Made by a program: the position numbers and the translations under genes | The notes under the pieces: generated by a model | Databases searched by the model: none | Told to the model about the DNA's origin: nothing | The model's input: the letters and a program-made list of their open reading frames with translations, nothing else | Shown here: positions 43,488-52,693 of the stretch, one piece after another | Position numbering within the stretch: the first letter of the stretch is position 1 | Layout of the letters: every line of letters begins with the position of its first letter | Assembly: GCA_902802045.1 (NCBI GenBank) | Contig: CADCKQ010000002.1 | Location: 124,001-188,000, forward strand | Length of the DNA: 64,000 nucleotides | Source of the DNA: Oscillospiraceae bacterium | GTDB lineage: Bacteria > Bacillota > Clostridia > Oscillospirales > Oscillospiraceae | Reading direction: 5' to 3'

Positions 43488-46400
43488 TCAGTTTTCGGAG
43501 AATGATTTGTAAATAATGATCTCTACGCTGCCTCCGTGCATACTGACCCTGACTTCATCTGCAAGTCGCGCGACAATGGATGCCTCCAGCTCGTCCCATT
43601 TTTCTGCCGCTTCGGCATCCTCCGCACGCTGGCTCTCTATATCGGACTTGTAGGCGCTCATTGTCCACTCATCGGGAATCTCCGTTTGAGGCATATCTTC
43701 CCGTGCGTTCTCGCCGGACCCGGGATCGTCGGCATCAAGGAGAAGCTTCACGTAGATCCGGTCCAGAAGTCTGTTCATAAAGCCTTTAGCAGCGGCGTTT
43801 GTACCGCTTGTGGAAACAGAGAGGAGACGTTCGCGTATCTCCATCGTCATTTGCAGGAATGTACGCATATGAAGCTCATAGAGCGTATCATGGACAACAA
43901 CCCAATAACCGGCTTCCACATCTCCGGCAATGCTTCGAAGCATTCCGAAAAGTTCCTCGGCAAGAAGCCTCAGGTGCAGCGCGGACCTGCGGTTCAGGCC
44001 TTTATATTCAGCGAGCTGTTCTGTTACATGCAATGCGTTGTCCATTCCCGCTCCAAGGCTGGATACATTGATACTTATCGTCTGATTCCGGGAGGCTTCC
44101 CACCAGGCTGAAATGTTCAGATCTGTATCCTTGAAGTCTGCCATAGTCATACGGCCTTCCGGATTGAGTGTGGATACGGTAACATTCGGGAAAGGTACTC
44201 CGATATTGTTGCGATAGAAGATCTTAAGCAGTTCGCGGTTAAGGTAACGCGTGACTCCTTTGATGTTTTCTTCGGTGCATTCGGCTACGACCGCAATTTC
44301 CACGCCGCTATCGCCCAGCGTGTTAATACCCAGATACTTCGGGTCGGCGAGGATATTCGGATTATCCTTCCGGAGCTTCGGCAAGTCACGGCGCAGAACA
44401 GCTTCCACATATTCAATATCCTGTCCGTATTCGATGCTGATCTTGCTTAAAGCGAAGGAGTTTCTCTTGGTCATGTTCAATACGCCGGATATCTCGCTGT
44501 TGTTGTATATCTTGACGTTGCCATCAGGCGCGAGGATCTTGGTAGTACGAAGGCCGATATCGGTTACGGTTCCGCGATAGTTCCCGACGGTAACGATGTC
44601 GCCGATCCGGAATTCGCCTTCAAACACGAAGAAGATGCCGGCGAGAATATCTTTGATCAGACTCTGTGCTCCAAAGCCTATAATCAGGGAGAGTACTCCG
44701 GCGCTCGCGAGCAGACCGGTGGGATTAGCGCCAACAAGGTAAAGACAGAAGAAAATGGCTCCTATCGCACCGCCATATCTGACAACAGAGATCATCAGGT
44801 TTCCGATGGTTTTGCTTCGTGTTCCAAGCAGAGAGGAGATACTGAGAAGAGGGTAGCGGATCAGCGCAACTATGATTTTCACAAAGATAAATACGAGAAC
44901 GCAGGCACTGACGGCAAAGATATTAAATCCGCGATCCCAGTCACCGCTGATTATATAGCGTATAATGGAATATTCGGGTAGCAGAGTTTTGGCGCTCAGT
45001 ATTGTGAAAGCAAGATAGACAACCAGAGCAATCGAAAAAACATCTATCAATCTGGAGAGTTTCTGCTCGGGCGTTCTATTCCACCATGGGATCCACCGGT
45101 GATTCCAGCGCATAGAAATATCCGAAGGGGATGCTTTATGCCCGTATGGAGACAGCATGTCGATAAGCGAACGGACGAAACTGTTATTTCCGGTATCATC
45201 ATTGATCGTCGCGTAGAGCGTTTCTTCTTCCTCGGTCGTTAATGTGACGGTTACGGAGAGAAACAGTATCAGAAGCATACTTGTAAGCGACGTCATCAAT
45301 GCGATCCGCGTACGAGACTGGTACATCTCTCCGCGCGGAATCAGCATCGTGATGTGATAACCGTCCCCGTATCGTGAATAGATGAAACTGACATCTCCAT
45401 TAACACGGGAGAAACCGTAGTATTCATTTGGAGAAAAGGCTTTGCCGGATATGCCGATATCCTCCGCTTTCATACCGATGTTTCCTTCAAAGGGGGAATA
45501 CAGGCAGATATGATCCGCACTGTTGTCAAACAACATGAAGGACTCATCGCTCTCAGCGTATGAAGAGAACAGAGATCCTGTCTCGCCGGAAGAAAGACCT
45601 GTCAGCTCATTGAGAAGTCCGATCTGCAGGAGAGACCGGTGAGCCGTAACCGCTGGAAGATCTCCGGGGTCGCTGCTGTTCTCATATTCCCGGCGGGAAA
45701 GGTATACGGTATTACCCTGTTCGTCAAGAGAGGTATAATAATGGAATGCAACGCCGATGTACTGGACAGTGTCACCCATATCGCTCTCCCGCATCTCCTG
45801 GATAAGGATGTCCTTCCTGCCGTCGAGGACCTGCTGGAACGGGTAAGATTGGTCGGCAGGATCCCGGCTGAGGGTGAAAAACCAGTTTTCGGTATTGGTG
45901 GCGATCGTACGTCCGTTTTCGTTGAATAGATAAATGGATTCCAGACCGTTCATTTCACAAAGTTCCTTCAGACGGGGCGAGAAGGAAACGGATCTGAGGC
46001 GGTTTCCCTCTTCATCCGAATAATACTGCCGTACACCTTCTTCATCCAGGTAAGAGTATTCATGATCGGCAGGCTCGTTCAGAACAGAAGGATCTTCTTC
46101 AAGCATGTAGGCGATGAGAAGCGCTTTGGAAAGATAACGGTCATCGTGACTCTCCTGAATCTTTTCCCGGGTCTCAACAGCGTCCTCGTAACGCTCTGAC
46201 ACCTCATCCAGCGCTACTACAGCTTTTCTCGCGGTTTGGGATATTTCAAGCAGGGTCTGGGAATAAAAGGATATCGCGAAAAGGAGCAGCGCGCCTGAGA
46301 TCATCAGAGGAAACACTTTCTGGAAGATAGTTATATCAAAGATGATCGGGCTGCCGATCCACCTGTATATGATCTTTTTCTTGGTATCCACCGCATTCCG

Positions 46401-47420
46401 GATACAATCGTTACGAACAATGACCGTATATACGAGGCACAGAAACATGATCAGCAGGAAGCTTGCGACAGTCCAGTTAAGCACGTATCTGTCATTTCTG
46501 AAGACCTTGCTTGTTTCTGTCGCTGCACAGATAACAGTTCCGTCTTCAAGTACTTCAGATACGCAATAATACTTTGTACCGCGTATAGTTTCCACACCCG
46601 CATAATCCGGGTTCAGCGCGTCACGGGAGAGTCCTGCTTCGAAAGCATCGGTACCTGTCAGTACCTCATCGCCGTTCTTGTAGAAGAGAAATGTACCGTC
46701 CTCGGCATTTACAGCGAACATAAAGCCTTCGTTTCCGACAGAAGCCCGGCTAAGTATCTGTTCTACATCTGCCAGTGAGTCAAAAGCCAGCTGGCGGGTT
46801 CCGGATCTCACTCCGAGCACCAGAGTATAGGCTTTATTCCTGTAGCGGGTATTGAGCGAATAGTAGTAAACGCGGTCACTGCCTTCGCCTTCGATAAGAG
46901 GAGCAACGCCTCCGTCTTCATTCCTTGTGCCTTTCATGAGTCTGTCGCGGGTGTCCGCAGACATGAGCCCGAGATCGGTAAGTGCCTTCTGAGAATCCTC
47001 GGGGGAAGGCGAGACATATACACGCCCGTCCTGCAACAGCAGGAAAAGGTGATCCGAGTCAGCTCGTTCCGCGAGATCACTGAAGATGGCAGAGCGCTCG
47101 CTTTCCGTGGACGAATCGAGTTGGTCAAAGCCGCCATTTGACAGGATAGTCCGGAGATCGTCGAGCATATCCTGATTTCCGTCGTGGAATAAGGATGACA
47201 GATCTTCTGCGGTCTGAGAGTTTTGATTCAGTGATGAAGTGACCTGTTTCAGCGCGAGCTGGCTGTTTTGCCATTGCCTGGAAAGCGAAGTCCGGTGCTG
47301 CATATTCCGCAGAAACAGTGTGATGCACACCGCGCCAATGATAATCAGCAGGGTATTGATCGTCACCTTTATGAAAAACAGCCGGTTCGCTCTCTTCCTT
47401 ATGTCATTCCTTATCCGCAT
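43488..47420 (-). CDS. Multidomain sensor-mechanosensitive channel-RsbW-like fusion
   Basis: 1310 residues. Segments in order: a membrane helix at 13-37; an extracytoplasmic sensor-like region (38-314); two helices (about 315-388); a second extracytoplasmic region (389-704; SIYLFNENGRTIATN is PAS/Cache-like); and further helices near 705-728, 790-810, 833-854 and 880-898. Then follows a complete MscS pore helix and beta domain, GLLASAGVLSLIIGFGAQSL (901-920) and DIVTVGNYRGTVTDIGLRTT (941-960). The C-terminus (about 1110-1310) resembles the RsbW anti-sigma ATPase fold: ISINVSSLGAGMDNALHVTE, then LHLRLLAEELFGMLRSI, and LADEVRVSMHGGSVEIII at the end. The G-box between is not recognisable. A putative stimulus-gated channel with a regulatory tail; single gene with AAAGGAGA before the ATG. 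Confidence 0.85.
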   Translation of the reverse strand: MRIRNDIRKRANRLFFIKVTINTLLIIIGAVCITLFLRNMQHRTSLSRQWQNSQLALKQVTSSLNQNSQTAEDLSSLFHDGNQDMLDDLRTILSNGGFDQLDSSTESERSAIFSDLAERADSDHLFLLLQDGRVYVSPSPEDSQKALTDLGLMSADTRDRLMKGTRNEDGGVAPLIEGEGSDRVYYYSLNTRYRNKAYTLVLGVRSGTRQLAFDSLADVEQILSRASVGNEGFMFAVNAEDGTFLFYKNGDEVLTGTDAFEAGLSRDALNPDYAGVETIRGTKYYCVSEVLEDGTVICAATETSKVFRNDRYVLNWTVASFLLIMFLCLVYTVIVRNDCIRNAVDTKKKIIYRWIGSPIIFDITIFQKVFPLMISGALLLFAISFYSQTLLEISQTARKAVVALDEVSERYEDAVETREKIQESHDDRYLSKALLIAYMLEEDPSVLNEPADHEYSYLDEEGVRQYYSDEEGNRLRSVSFSPRLKELCEMNGLESIYLFNENGRTIATNTENWFFTLSRDPADQSYPFQQVLDGRKDILIQEMRESDMGDTVQYIGVAFHYYTSLDEQGNTVYLSRREYENSSDPGDLPAVTAHRSLLQIGLLNELTGLSSGETGSLFSSYAESDESFMLFDNSADHICLYSPFEGNIGMKAEDIGISGKAFSPNEYYGFSRVNGDVSFIYSRYGDGYHITMLIPRGEMYQSRTRIALMTSLTSMLLILFLSVTVTLTTEEEETLYATINDDTGNNSFVRSLIDMLSPYGHKASPSDISMRWNHRWIPWWNRTPEQKLSRLIDVFSIALVVYLAFTILSAKTLLPEYSIIRYIISGDWDRGFNIFAVSACVLVFIFVKIIVALIRYPLLSISSLLGTRSKTIGNLMISVVRYGGAIGAIFFCLYLVGANPTGLLASAGVLSLIIGFGAQSLIKDILAGIFFVFEGEFRIGDIVTVGNYRGTVTDIGLRTTKILAPDGNVKIYNNSEISGVLNMTKRNSFALSKISIEYGQDIEYVEAVLRRDLPKLRKDNPNILADPKYLGINTLGDSGVEIAVVAECTEENIKGVTRYLNRELLKIFYRNNIGVPFPNVTVSTLNPEGRMTMADFKDTDLNISAWWEASRNQTISINVSSLGAGMDNALHVTEQLAEYKGLNRRSALHLRLLAEELFGMLRSIAGDVEAGYWVVVHDTLYELHMRTFLQMTMEIRERLLSVSTSGTNAAAKGFMNRLLDRIYVKLLLDADDPGSGENAREDMPQTEIPDEWTMSAYKSDIESQRAEDAEAAEKWDELEASIVARLADEVRVSMHGGSVEIIIYKSFSEN

Positions 47421-47760
47421 AATAAGGTCTCCTTTTTCGGGACAGTATAATTAGTTTTGGCGAAAATCCCGCTTCATGACTCATCGGTAATCCTGCCGGA
47501 ATATTGATTAATCCAAACTGGTTTTCTGAATTTAGTCCGAGTTTTCTGATTATTATGTTCAGAGAATTCGCATTATTACCGATAAAGTATAATGTAATAT
47601 TATAACCGAGTATTCAGGCTATTTTCAACAATCAGTTGAAGAATCTGAAAAAAATTACATGTTTGTCGTCATCCTTCATTCCGGATGCACAGGGCAGGTA
47701 ACTGAAGCAGGTTTCAACCCGTTAATAATTCATTACGATAAATGTATATTAATGCATAGC
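47421..47760. other. AT-rich intergenic region, no gene seen
   Basis: 340 bases between the MscS fusion start and the terminator of the next gene. A TATACT box about 23 bases before the fusion ATG on the minus strand is a candidate -10 without a good -35. Otherwise I see only AT-rich DNA, with no repeats or open frames that I can support. Confidence 0.6.
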
Positions 47761-47798
47761 AAAAAGCTCCCCGCCGCCGGTTACGGCAGTGGGGGAGC
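47761..47798 (-). terminator. Terminator after the YoaP-type acetyltransferase
   Basis: On the minus strand GCTCCCC, an inner CTGCCG/CGGCGG stem and GGGGAGC are followed by TTTTT, 13 bases after the stop codon. Confidence 0.8.
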
Positions 47799-47810
47799 CA
47801 TTTGAATCTG

Positions 47811-48557
47811 TTATTCAGATACCAGTTTCAAAAACTTGGTGTCGTTCATCTGCTCATTTGTCAGATATTCTCCATTACGGAACAAAGCATATGTTGTAAT
47901 TGGTGTCGGAACATTCCGGGCCTGTTCCTTGCTGACTATATGGATCGCCCGGAACGGGATGTTATGCTCTTTGGCAGTCTGTTCCACTATTGGAACATAT
48001 TTTGCGTTAAACGGACACTGGTCAGTATAATACAGAACATATCCGCTCTCTTCGATATGCGGATGCTTAGCACATTCCTTAAATCTCGGTTTTTCAGCGT
48101 TATCCGAAAAAGGCAGGAACCAGAGCTGAATGCCGTTATCCGCTTCATCACATACAGCGAAGCCTTTATATTTCAGGAACTTAGGATCTGCAAGGAACGG
48201 TTTTTTCTTTGCGGCGCAAAGAATGCACAGCCCCTTCTTACCTTTTTCCTTACTTTCCCGGATGCAGGCAGTAAGCAGATCTGTGGAATAGCCGTGTCCT
48301 TTGAAAGAACCCGATACCCACAGACAGTCAATATACATATAACCGTCAGCCTCTATCGGAACCCATGCATTTTCTGCCGGGATATATTCGATAAAACACT
48401 TTCCTCGCTCCACACTCTTCAAGAAAACAAGCCCTTCAGTAAACCTTTCTGCAAGCCACGCCTTCTTTGATGAAACCTGCACATCTTTATTATTGGAAAT
48501 GGCACAGCAGATGTGTTCCTTTTCCAGATTATCCTTTGTAACTCTGATATATTCCAT
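47811..48557 (-). CDS. GNAT acetyltransferase with C-terminal YoaP-like domain
   Basis: 248 residues. The N-terminal half is GNAT-like: IDCLWVSGSFKGHGYSTDLL is motif A (about 75-95). The C-terminal part has LYYTDQCPFNAKYVPIVEQT and ends ALFRNGEYLTNEQMND, which match the YoaP-like domain often found fused to such acetyltransferases in Firmicutes. Substrate unknown. TTGGAGG precedes the ATG. It has its own terminator and is 43 bases downstream of the methyltransferase gene's end. Confidence 0.85.
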   Translation of the reverse strand: MEYIRVTKDNLEKEHICCAISNNKDVQVSSKKAWLAERFTEGLVFLKSVERGKCFIEYIPAENAWVPIEADGYMYIDCLWVSGSFKGHGYSTDLLTACIRESKEKGKKGLCILCAAKKKPFLADPKFLKYKGFAVCDEADNGIQLWFLPFSDNAEKPRFKECAKHPHIEESGYVLYYTDQCPFNAKYVPIVEQTAKEHNIPFRAIHIVSKEQARNVPTPITTYALFRNGEYLTNEQMNDTKFLKLVSE

Positions 48558-48600
48558 AATCCGCCTCCAAGTATATCAATTCAGAGAATACCCACCGTGT

Positions 48601-49416
48601 TCATAGTTCTTCCTCAAGATTATTGTCCTTCTGCTTACGGCAGATATAAAGAAGGTGATTTGTACTTCCCAATAACTCACGCTTTTCGGAAAAAGCCAGA
48701 TACCATTCCGAAAGAGCGATAAAATCCTCATCTGACAGGGAAAAGTCAGAACGCTCTTCGATGGGCTCTATCAGCCCGTCCACGCCTGTCGTTGCTATCC
48801 ATTCGACCGGCTTCTCGACAAATAAATTCTCGAATTCTGTGACATCATAACCTGTGAAAAGCTGCTCCTTGAAATGCCTCACCTGATAATCATTCGTAAA
48901 GTTTTCCGCTTGTCCTTCTGCCCAATTTCCATAGAAATAGTTTGAATACATGATAGCAAATACTGAAATAAAGGCAAAGAGAATAACTCCGTCCGGCTTC
49001 GTGACCCGAATCGCCTCATCTATTGCACAGTTCACTTCGTCTGTATCATACAGGTGATACATTGGGCCAAAGACCAGCGTTACATCAAAAGAGTTGTCCG
49101 GAAATCGGCTCAAATCAGTTGCGTCACCTTGGAACGACTGGATATTTACCATCCCTTTTGCGTTTTCTCTTAGAATAGCAAGATTGCTCTCGACCAGTTC
49201 AACAGCCGTTACATCCATGCCTTCTTTTGCAAGAGCAATGGAGTATCTCCCGGTCCCGGCACCAACCTCAAGTACCTTTGATTGCTTGTCAGCGTAACGA
49301 TGGATGTAATTCATTGTAGTAAAGTATTCAAGCTGGCCGTGGCGCGATTTTGCAGTCCGTATGTCTTCGTCATACTGACCATAAAAGCTGCTTACTATTT
49401 CTTTTCTGGTACTCAT
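48601..49416 (-). CDS. Class I SAM-dependent methyltransferase
   Basis: 271 residues from the ATG at 49416, with GAGGG 7 bases upstream. Motif I is VLEVGAGTGRYSIALA (about 48-63), then VTAVELVESN, FDVTLVFGPMYHLY and a motif III-like VTKPDGVILFAF. The substrate is unknown; the YHLY/MYHL context is common in small-molecule or protein methyltransferases. Its promoter region overlaps a decayed copy of the rlmD 3' end, whose stop region contributes a TATAAT (49451-49456). Confidence 0.85.
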   Translation of the reverse strand: MSTRKEIVSSFYGQYDEDIRTAKSRHGQLEYFTTMNYIHRYADKQSKVLEVGAGTGRYSIALAKEGMDVTAVELVESNLAILRENAKGMVNIQSFQGDATDLSRFPDNSFDVTLVFGPMYHLYDTDEVNCAIDEAIRVTKPDGVILFAFISVFAIMYSNYFYGNWAEGQAENFTNDYQVRHFKEQLFTGYDVTEFENLFVEKPVEWIATTGVDGLIEPIEERSDFSLSDEDFIALSEWYLAFSEKRELLGSTNHLLYICRKQKDNNLEEEL

Positions 49417-49451
49417 ATCAGGTCCCTCACAAATCCCGTTTTCAAAGCATA

Positions 49452-49570
49452 TTATAACTTTTTCATATGCTGGCAATCAGTTGGATCATACGTCATTGAA
49501 ATGAAATCCTTCTATTGACGATACAAGCAGCATACAGTTTCAATAGATTTCCAATTGAGAAACAAATCGA
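49452..49570 (-). pseudogene. Relic of an RlmD-like methyltransferase 3' end
   Basis: On the minus strand the last 30 codons read ETVCCLYRQ, an in-frame TAG (49512-49514), then KDFISMTYDPTDCQHMKKL and a stop. The functional rlmD ends ETVCCLYHQ-K-KDFISVPYEP. Over 90 bases (49452-49541 against 50132-50221) I count 66 identical positions without gaps. Weaker similarity (IDLF against VDMF) extends to about 49570. This is a decayed duplicate of the gene end, separated from the intact copy by one GNAT gene. Confidence 0.85.
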
Positions 49571-49589
49571 TAAATACGAATTTGTAGGA

Positions 49590-50096
49590 CTACAGCCTAA
49601 TCAGATAATACTGGCTGATTTTTCCTTCTTTATATTTATCATTTTCTGTAATAAGCGTTCCGCCATTCTTTTGAATGGTTGCTGCTGATGCCAGATTCTC
49701 TTTATAACAGCCAAGTATGACCTTTCCCATTCCTTTTTCTTTGCACACTGACAATGCATATTCGAGCATAGCAGTAGCATAACCTTTGTTTCTTTTTGAC
49801 GGCCTTACTCCATACCCAATATCGCCGATTTTCTCTGAAAGTAGTTCTGGTAGTTCATATCGAATACTTAGCAGGCCAATCAAGCTTTCTCCATCAAAGC
49901 AAAGATACAACAGTGATTTACCCCATTGTTCATCACCAGACAAAGCATTTTTCTTTATCTTGGTTACCCACTCTGAATAATCAGAGGATGACAAACCTAA
50001 GCTGGCACTGATACTACTTTCTCCATTGTCCTGGTGTTCCTGTACATATGCCTTCAGGATATCTTTATCGTTGATTTCAGGAAGTCTATATTCCAT
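49590..50096 (-). CDS. GNAT-family N-acetyltransferase (RimJ/RimL-like)
   Basis: 168 residues from the ATG at 50096, which has AGGTGAG just upstream; the open frame starts 30 bases earlier. DIGYGVRPSKRNKGYATAML is motif A, and ILGCYKENLASAATIQKNGG is the C-terminal part typical of the Acetyltransf_3 group. It is AT-rich compared with rlmD, and lies between the rlmD 3' end and its decayed copy, which suggests it arrived as a cassette. A TATAAT lies after the rlmD stop, where its promoter should be. Confidence 0.85.
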   Translation of the reverse strand: MEYRLPEINDKDILKAYVQEHQDNGESSISASLGLSSSDYSEWVTKIKKNALSGDEQWGKSLLYLCFDGESLIGLLSIRYELPELLSEKIGDIGYGVRPSKRNKGYATAMLEYALSVCKEKGMGKVILGCYKENLASAATIQKNGGTLITENDKYKEGKISQYYLIRL

Positions 50097-50131
50097 TTGT
50101 CTCACCTGCAAACGCCGAGTTGTCATTATAA

Positions 50132-51547
50132 TTAATTCTTTTTCAGATACTCCGCATTCCTCGGCTCATACGGTACTGAAATGAAATCCTTCTTTTGGTG
50201 GTACAAACAACATACAGTCTCCACGTGAAATGTTCCGGGGAACATGTCGACAGCCGTTACTTTTTTAAGCTCATAGCCGTATGTGTTGAAGATCCTGATG
50301 TCACGTGCAAGCGTTTCCGGATTGCAGGAGACATATACAACGCTCTCAGGTGAGAGCTCGGCAATATATCCGATAACATCCTTCGCCAGGCCTTTTCTTG
50401 GCGGGTCCACAACAATGCAGTCAGGTCTTACCTCAGACCGTCCGAACCTGTCTTTAAGCTCAGAGCAATCGCAACAGATGAAGCGGGCATTTGATATTCC
50501 GTTCATCCTCGCATTGTTCTCGGCATTTTCTACAGCCTCCGGGACTATTTCACTTCCGATAACAGTCTTTGCATGTTTTGCCAGATTCAGAGTTATTGTC
50601 CCTGCACCGCAATACAGATCCAGTACTGTCTTTCCTGCGGGCTCTGCAAAGCTTAATGCTTCGTTGTACAGTTTCTCAGCCTGTACGGGATTTACCTGAT
50701 AAAATGAAGCAGGGGAAATGTTGAAGAAAATCCCGTTTAAGCTGTCTTTAATATCCGGTTCTCCGTAAAGAGTATAGAACTTATCGCCCAAAACAGAGTT
50801 TCCGGTCTTTTTATTGATATTTATAACGATCCCAGAGATCTCCGGAAATCTTGCTATCGTCTCTTTTACGAAGAGAGAAGTGCAGTCTCCGAATCCTCCT
50901 GCACAGACAAGGCAGAGAACAACAGATGAACCGTCTCTTGAGGAGCGTAAGAATATCTTTCTGAGCACGCCTTTTCCGGTTGCTTCATCATAGGCTTTAA
51001 TTCCATGATCGTTGATAAAAGAAACCGTGTGCAGAGCGATTTTAGAGAACAGTTCTTTCTGCAGCAGGCAGTCGCCGATCTCTGTAACGTCATGCGTTCT
51101 GTTTTTGTAAAAACCGGCAAAGGCTCTCCCGTCCTTTGAGGAGACGTCGAATATCGCTTTATTTCTGTATCTTTCAGTTATATCGGAGGCAATGATCTTA
51201 TTGCATATGAGCTCCTGTATGCCTATATGCTTAAGAGCAGAGTTTAATCTGGAGAGTTTGAAATCAAGCTCTTCTTCATAGCTCATGTGTCTCGTAGAGC
51301 AGCCGCCGCAGAGCCTGTAATACGGGCAAAGCGGGGACACTCTGTTAGGAGAGGGATCAATGATATTTACTGCCTTTCCGTAAGAGATTTCATTTCCGGC
51401 TTTAACTATAAGGATCTCGCACTTCTCACCCTTGAGAGCTCCGGGTACAAAGACCTTGTTTCCCTCAATTTCGCAGACTCCGAGCGCGTCATGGGTATAG
51501 CCTGCGATAACCGTTGTATATATCCTGTTTTTAACGAGTTTTTCCAT
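50132..51547 (-). CDS. rlmD: 23S rRNA (uracil-5-)-methyltransferase RlmD family
   Basis: 471 residues. A TRAM domain starts the protein (about 1-60; EIEGNKVFVPGALKGEKCEI), then an iron-sulfur type cysteine set (CPYYRLCGGCS). The Rossmann domain has DLYCGAGTITLNLA (motif I), VVDPPRKGLAKDVI, and the final YVSCNPETLARD with the catalytic Cys. It is a TrmA/RumA-type m5U methyltransferase; RlmD, RlmCD and TrmA specificities cannot be separated here. No Shine-Dalgarno site precedes the ATG, which lies only 6 bases from the -10 box. Confidence 0.92.
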   Translation of the reverse strand: MEKLVKNRIYTTVIAGYTHDALGVCEIEGNKVFVPGALKGEKCEILIVKAGNEISYGKAVNIIDPSPNRVSPLCPYYRLCGGCSTRHMSYEEELDFKLSRLNSALKHIGIQELICNKIIASDITERYRNKAIFDVSSKDGRAFAGFYKNRTHDVTEIGDCLLQKELFSKIALHTVSFINDHGIKAYDEATGKGVLRKIFLRSSRDGSSVVLCLVCAGGFGDCTSLFVKETIARFPEISGIVININKKTGNSVLGDKFYTLYGEPDIKDSLNGIFFNISPASFYQVNPVQAEKLYNEALSFAEPAGKTVLDLYCGAGTITLNLAKHAKTVIGSEIVPEAVENAENNARMNGISNARFICCDCSELKDRFGRSEVRPDCIVVDPPRKGLAKDVIGYIAELSPESVVYVSCNPETLARDIRIFNTYGYELKKVTAVDMFPGTFHVETVCCLYHQKKDFISVPYEPRNAEYLKKN

Positions 51548-51553
51548 GGCGCT

Positions 51554-51582
51554 ATTATAACAGAGCCTTTTCGGACGGTAAA
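51554..51582 (-). promoter_or_regulatory. rlmD promoter, apparently leaderless
   Basis: On the minus strand TTTACC (51577-51582), a 17-base spacer and a perfect TATAAT (51554-51559), 6 bases before the ATG. The context TATAATAGCGCCATGG is close to that of uvrB. Confidence 0.7.
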
Positions 51583-51591
51583 TAATTATTG

Positions 51592-51619
51592 TTGCAAGAT
51601 ACTGGAAATCGTGTAAAAT
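51592..51619 (+). promoter_or_regulatory. queA promoter
   Basis: TTGCAA (51592-51597), a 16-base spacer and TAAAAT (51614-51619), back to back with the rlmD promoter. Confidence 0.6.
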
Positions 51620-51649
51620 AACAAAAGATTTGTTTTTGAAAGGTTATGA

Positions 51650-52672
51650 ATGAAAAAATCCGATTTTTGGTTTGATCTCCCCGAGGAACTGATAGCCCAG
51701 ACACCTCTCGACAAACGGGATGAATCAAGGCTTCTGGTTGTCGATAAAAAAACGGGCGCTCTCGAGCACAAAAGCTTCCATGATCTCCCTTCGCTTCTGA
51801 GAAAAGGGGACTGCCTTGTGCTGAACGACTCCAGAGTCCTTCCGGCGAGACTGCTTGGGTCGAGAGAGTCAGGCGGAGCGGTTGAAATACTGCTTTTAAA
51901 AGATCTCGGAGACAACAGATGGGAATGCCTTTCGCGCCCGGGCAGGAAGACAAGGCCAGGCACGAAGCTCATTTTTGGAAACGGTGAGCTCAAAGCCGAG
52001 GTCAAAGAGGTTACCGAAGGCGGGAACAGGATTGTCGAGTTTTATTATGAAGGCATCTTCCTCGAGGTTCTTGAAAGACTCGGTAAAATGCCGCTTCCTC
52101 CATATATACACGAAGAACTTAAAGACAGTGAACGCTATCAGACTGTATATTCGAAAGAACTGGGATCTGCAGCCGCTCCAACGGCAGGCCTTCACTTCAC
52201 AAACGAGCTTCTGGATGAGATAAGAGCAAAAGGGGTAAAGACAGCCTTCGTGACTCTTCATGTCGGTCTCGGCACCTTCAGGCCGGTCAAGGAGGAGAAT
52301 ATAGAGGACCATGACATGCACAGCGAGTTCTGCATGATCCCCCGGGAGACTGCCGATATCGTCAATGAAACGAAGAAAAACGGCGGAAGGATAATATCTG
52401 TCGGGACAACCTCATGCAGGACCCTGGAAAGCTTTGCGGAAGAAGACGGGACATTGAAAGCCTCCTCCGGCTGGACTGATATCTTCATATATCCCGGTTA
52501 CAGGTTTAAATGCATCGACGCTCTCATTACGAATTTTCATCTTCCGGAATCGACGCTTATAATGCTCGTCTCCGCGCTTGCCGGGCGGGAAAACGTCCTG
52601 AACGCGTATAAGGCAGCTGTTGAGAACAGATACAGATTCTTTTCTTTCGGAGACGCCTGCTTCTTTTCATAA
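51650..52672 (+). CDS. queA: S-adenosylmethionine:tRNA ribosyltransferase-isomerase
   Basis: 340 residues. QueA moves the ribosyl group of SAM onto preQ1-tRNA to make epoxyqueuosine. The opening [20 protein letters not shown], then [42 protein letters not shown] and [17 protein letters not shown] are all family markers. The length is normal. GAAAGG precedes the ATG. Its partner tgt follows 21 bases later. Confidence 0.97.
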   Translation: MKKSDFWFDLPEELIAQTPLDKRDESRLLVVDKKTGALEHKSFHDLPSLLRKGDCLVLNDSRVLPARLLGSRESGGAVEILLLKDLGDNRWECLSRPGRKTRPGTKLIFGNGELKAEVKEVTEGGNRIVEFYYEGIFLEVLERLGKMPLPPYIHEELKDSERYQTVYSKELGSAAAPTAGLHFTNELLDEIRAKGVKTAFVTLHVGLGTFRPVKEENIEDHDMHSEFCMIPRETADIVNETKKNGGRIISVGTTSCRTLESFAEEDGTLKASSGWTDIFIYPGYRFKCIDALITNFHLPESTLIMLVSALAGRENVLNAYKAAVENRYRFFSFGDACFFS

Positions 52673-52693
52673 ATAGAGAGGAAACGATACCAA

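Noticed and set aside
51593-51649. A preQ1 riboswitch before queA
   Set aside because: The leader after the promoter is only about 25 bases, too short for a preQ1 aptamer plus expression platform.
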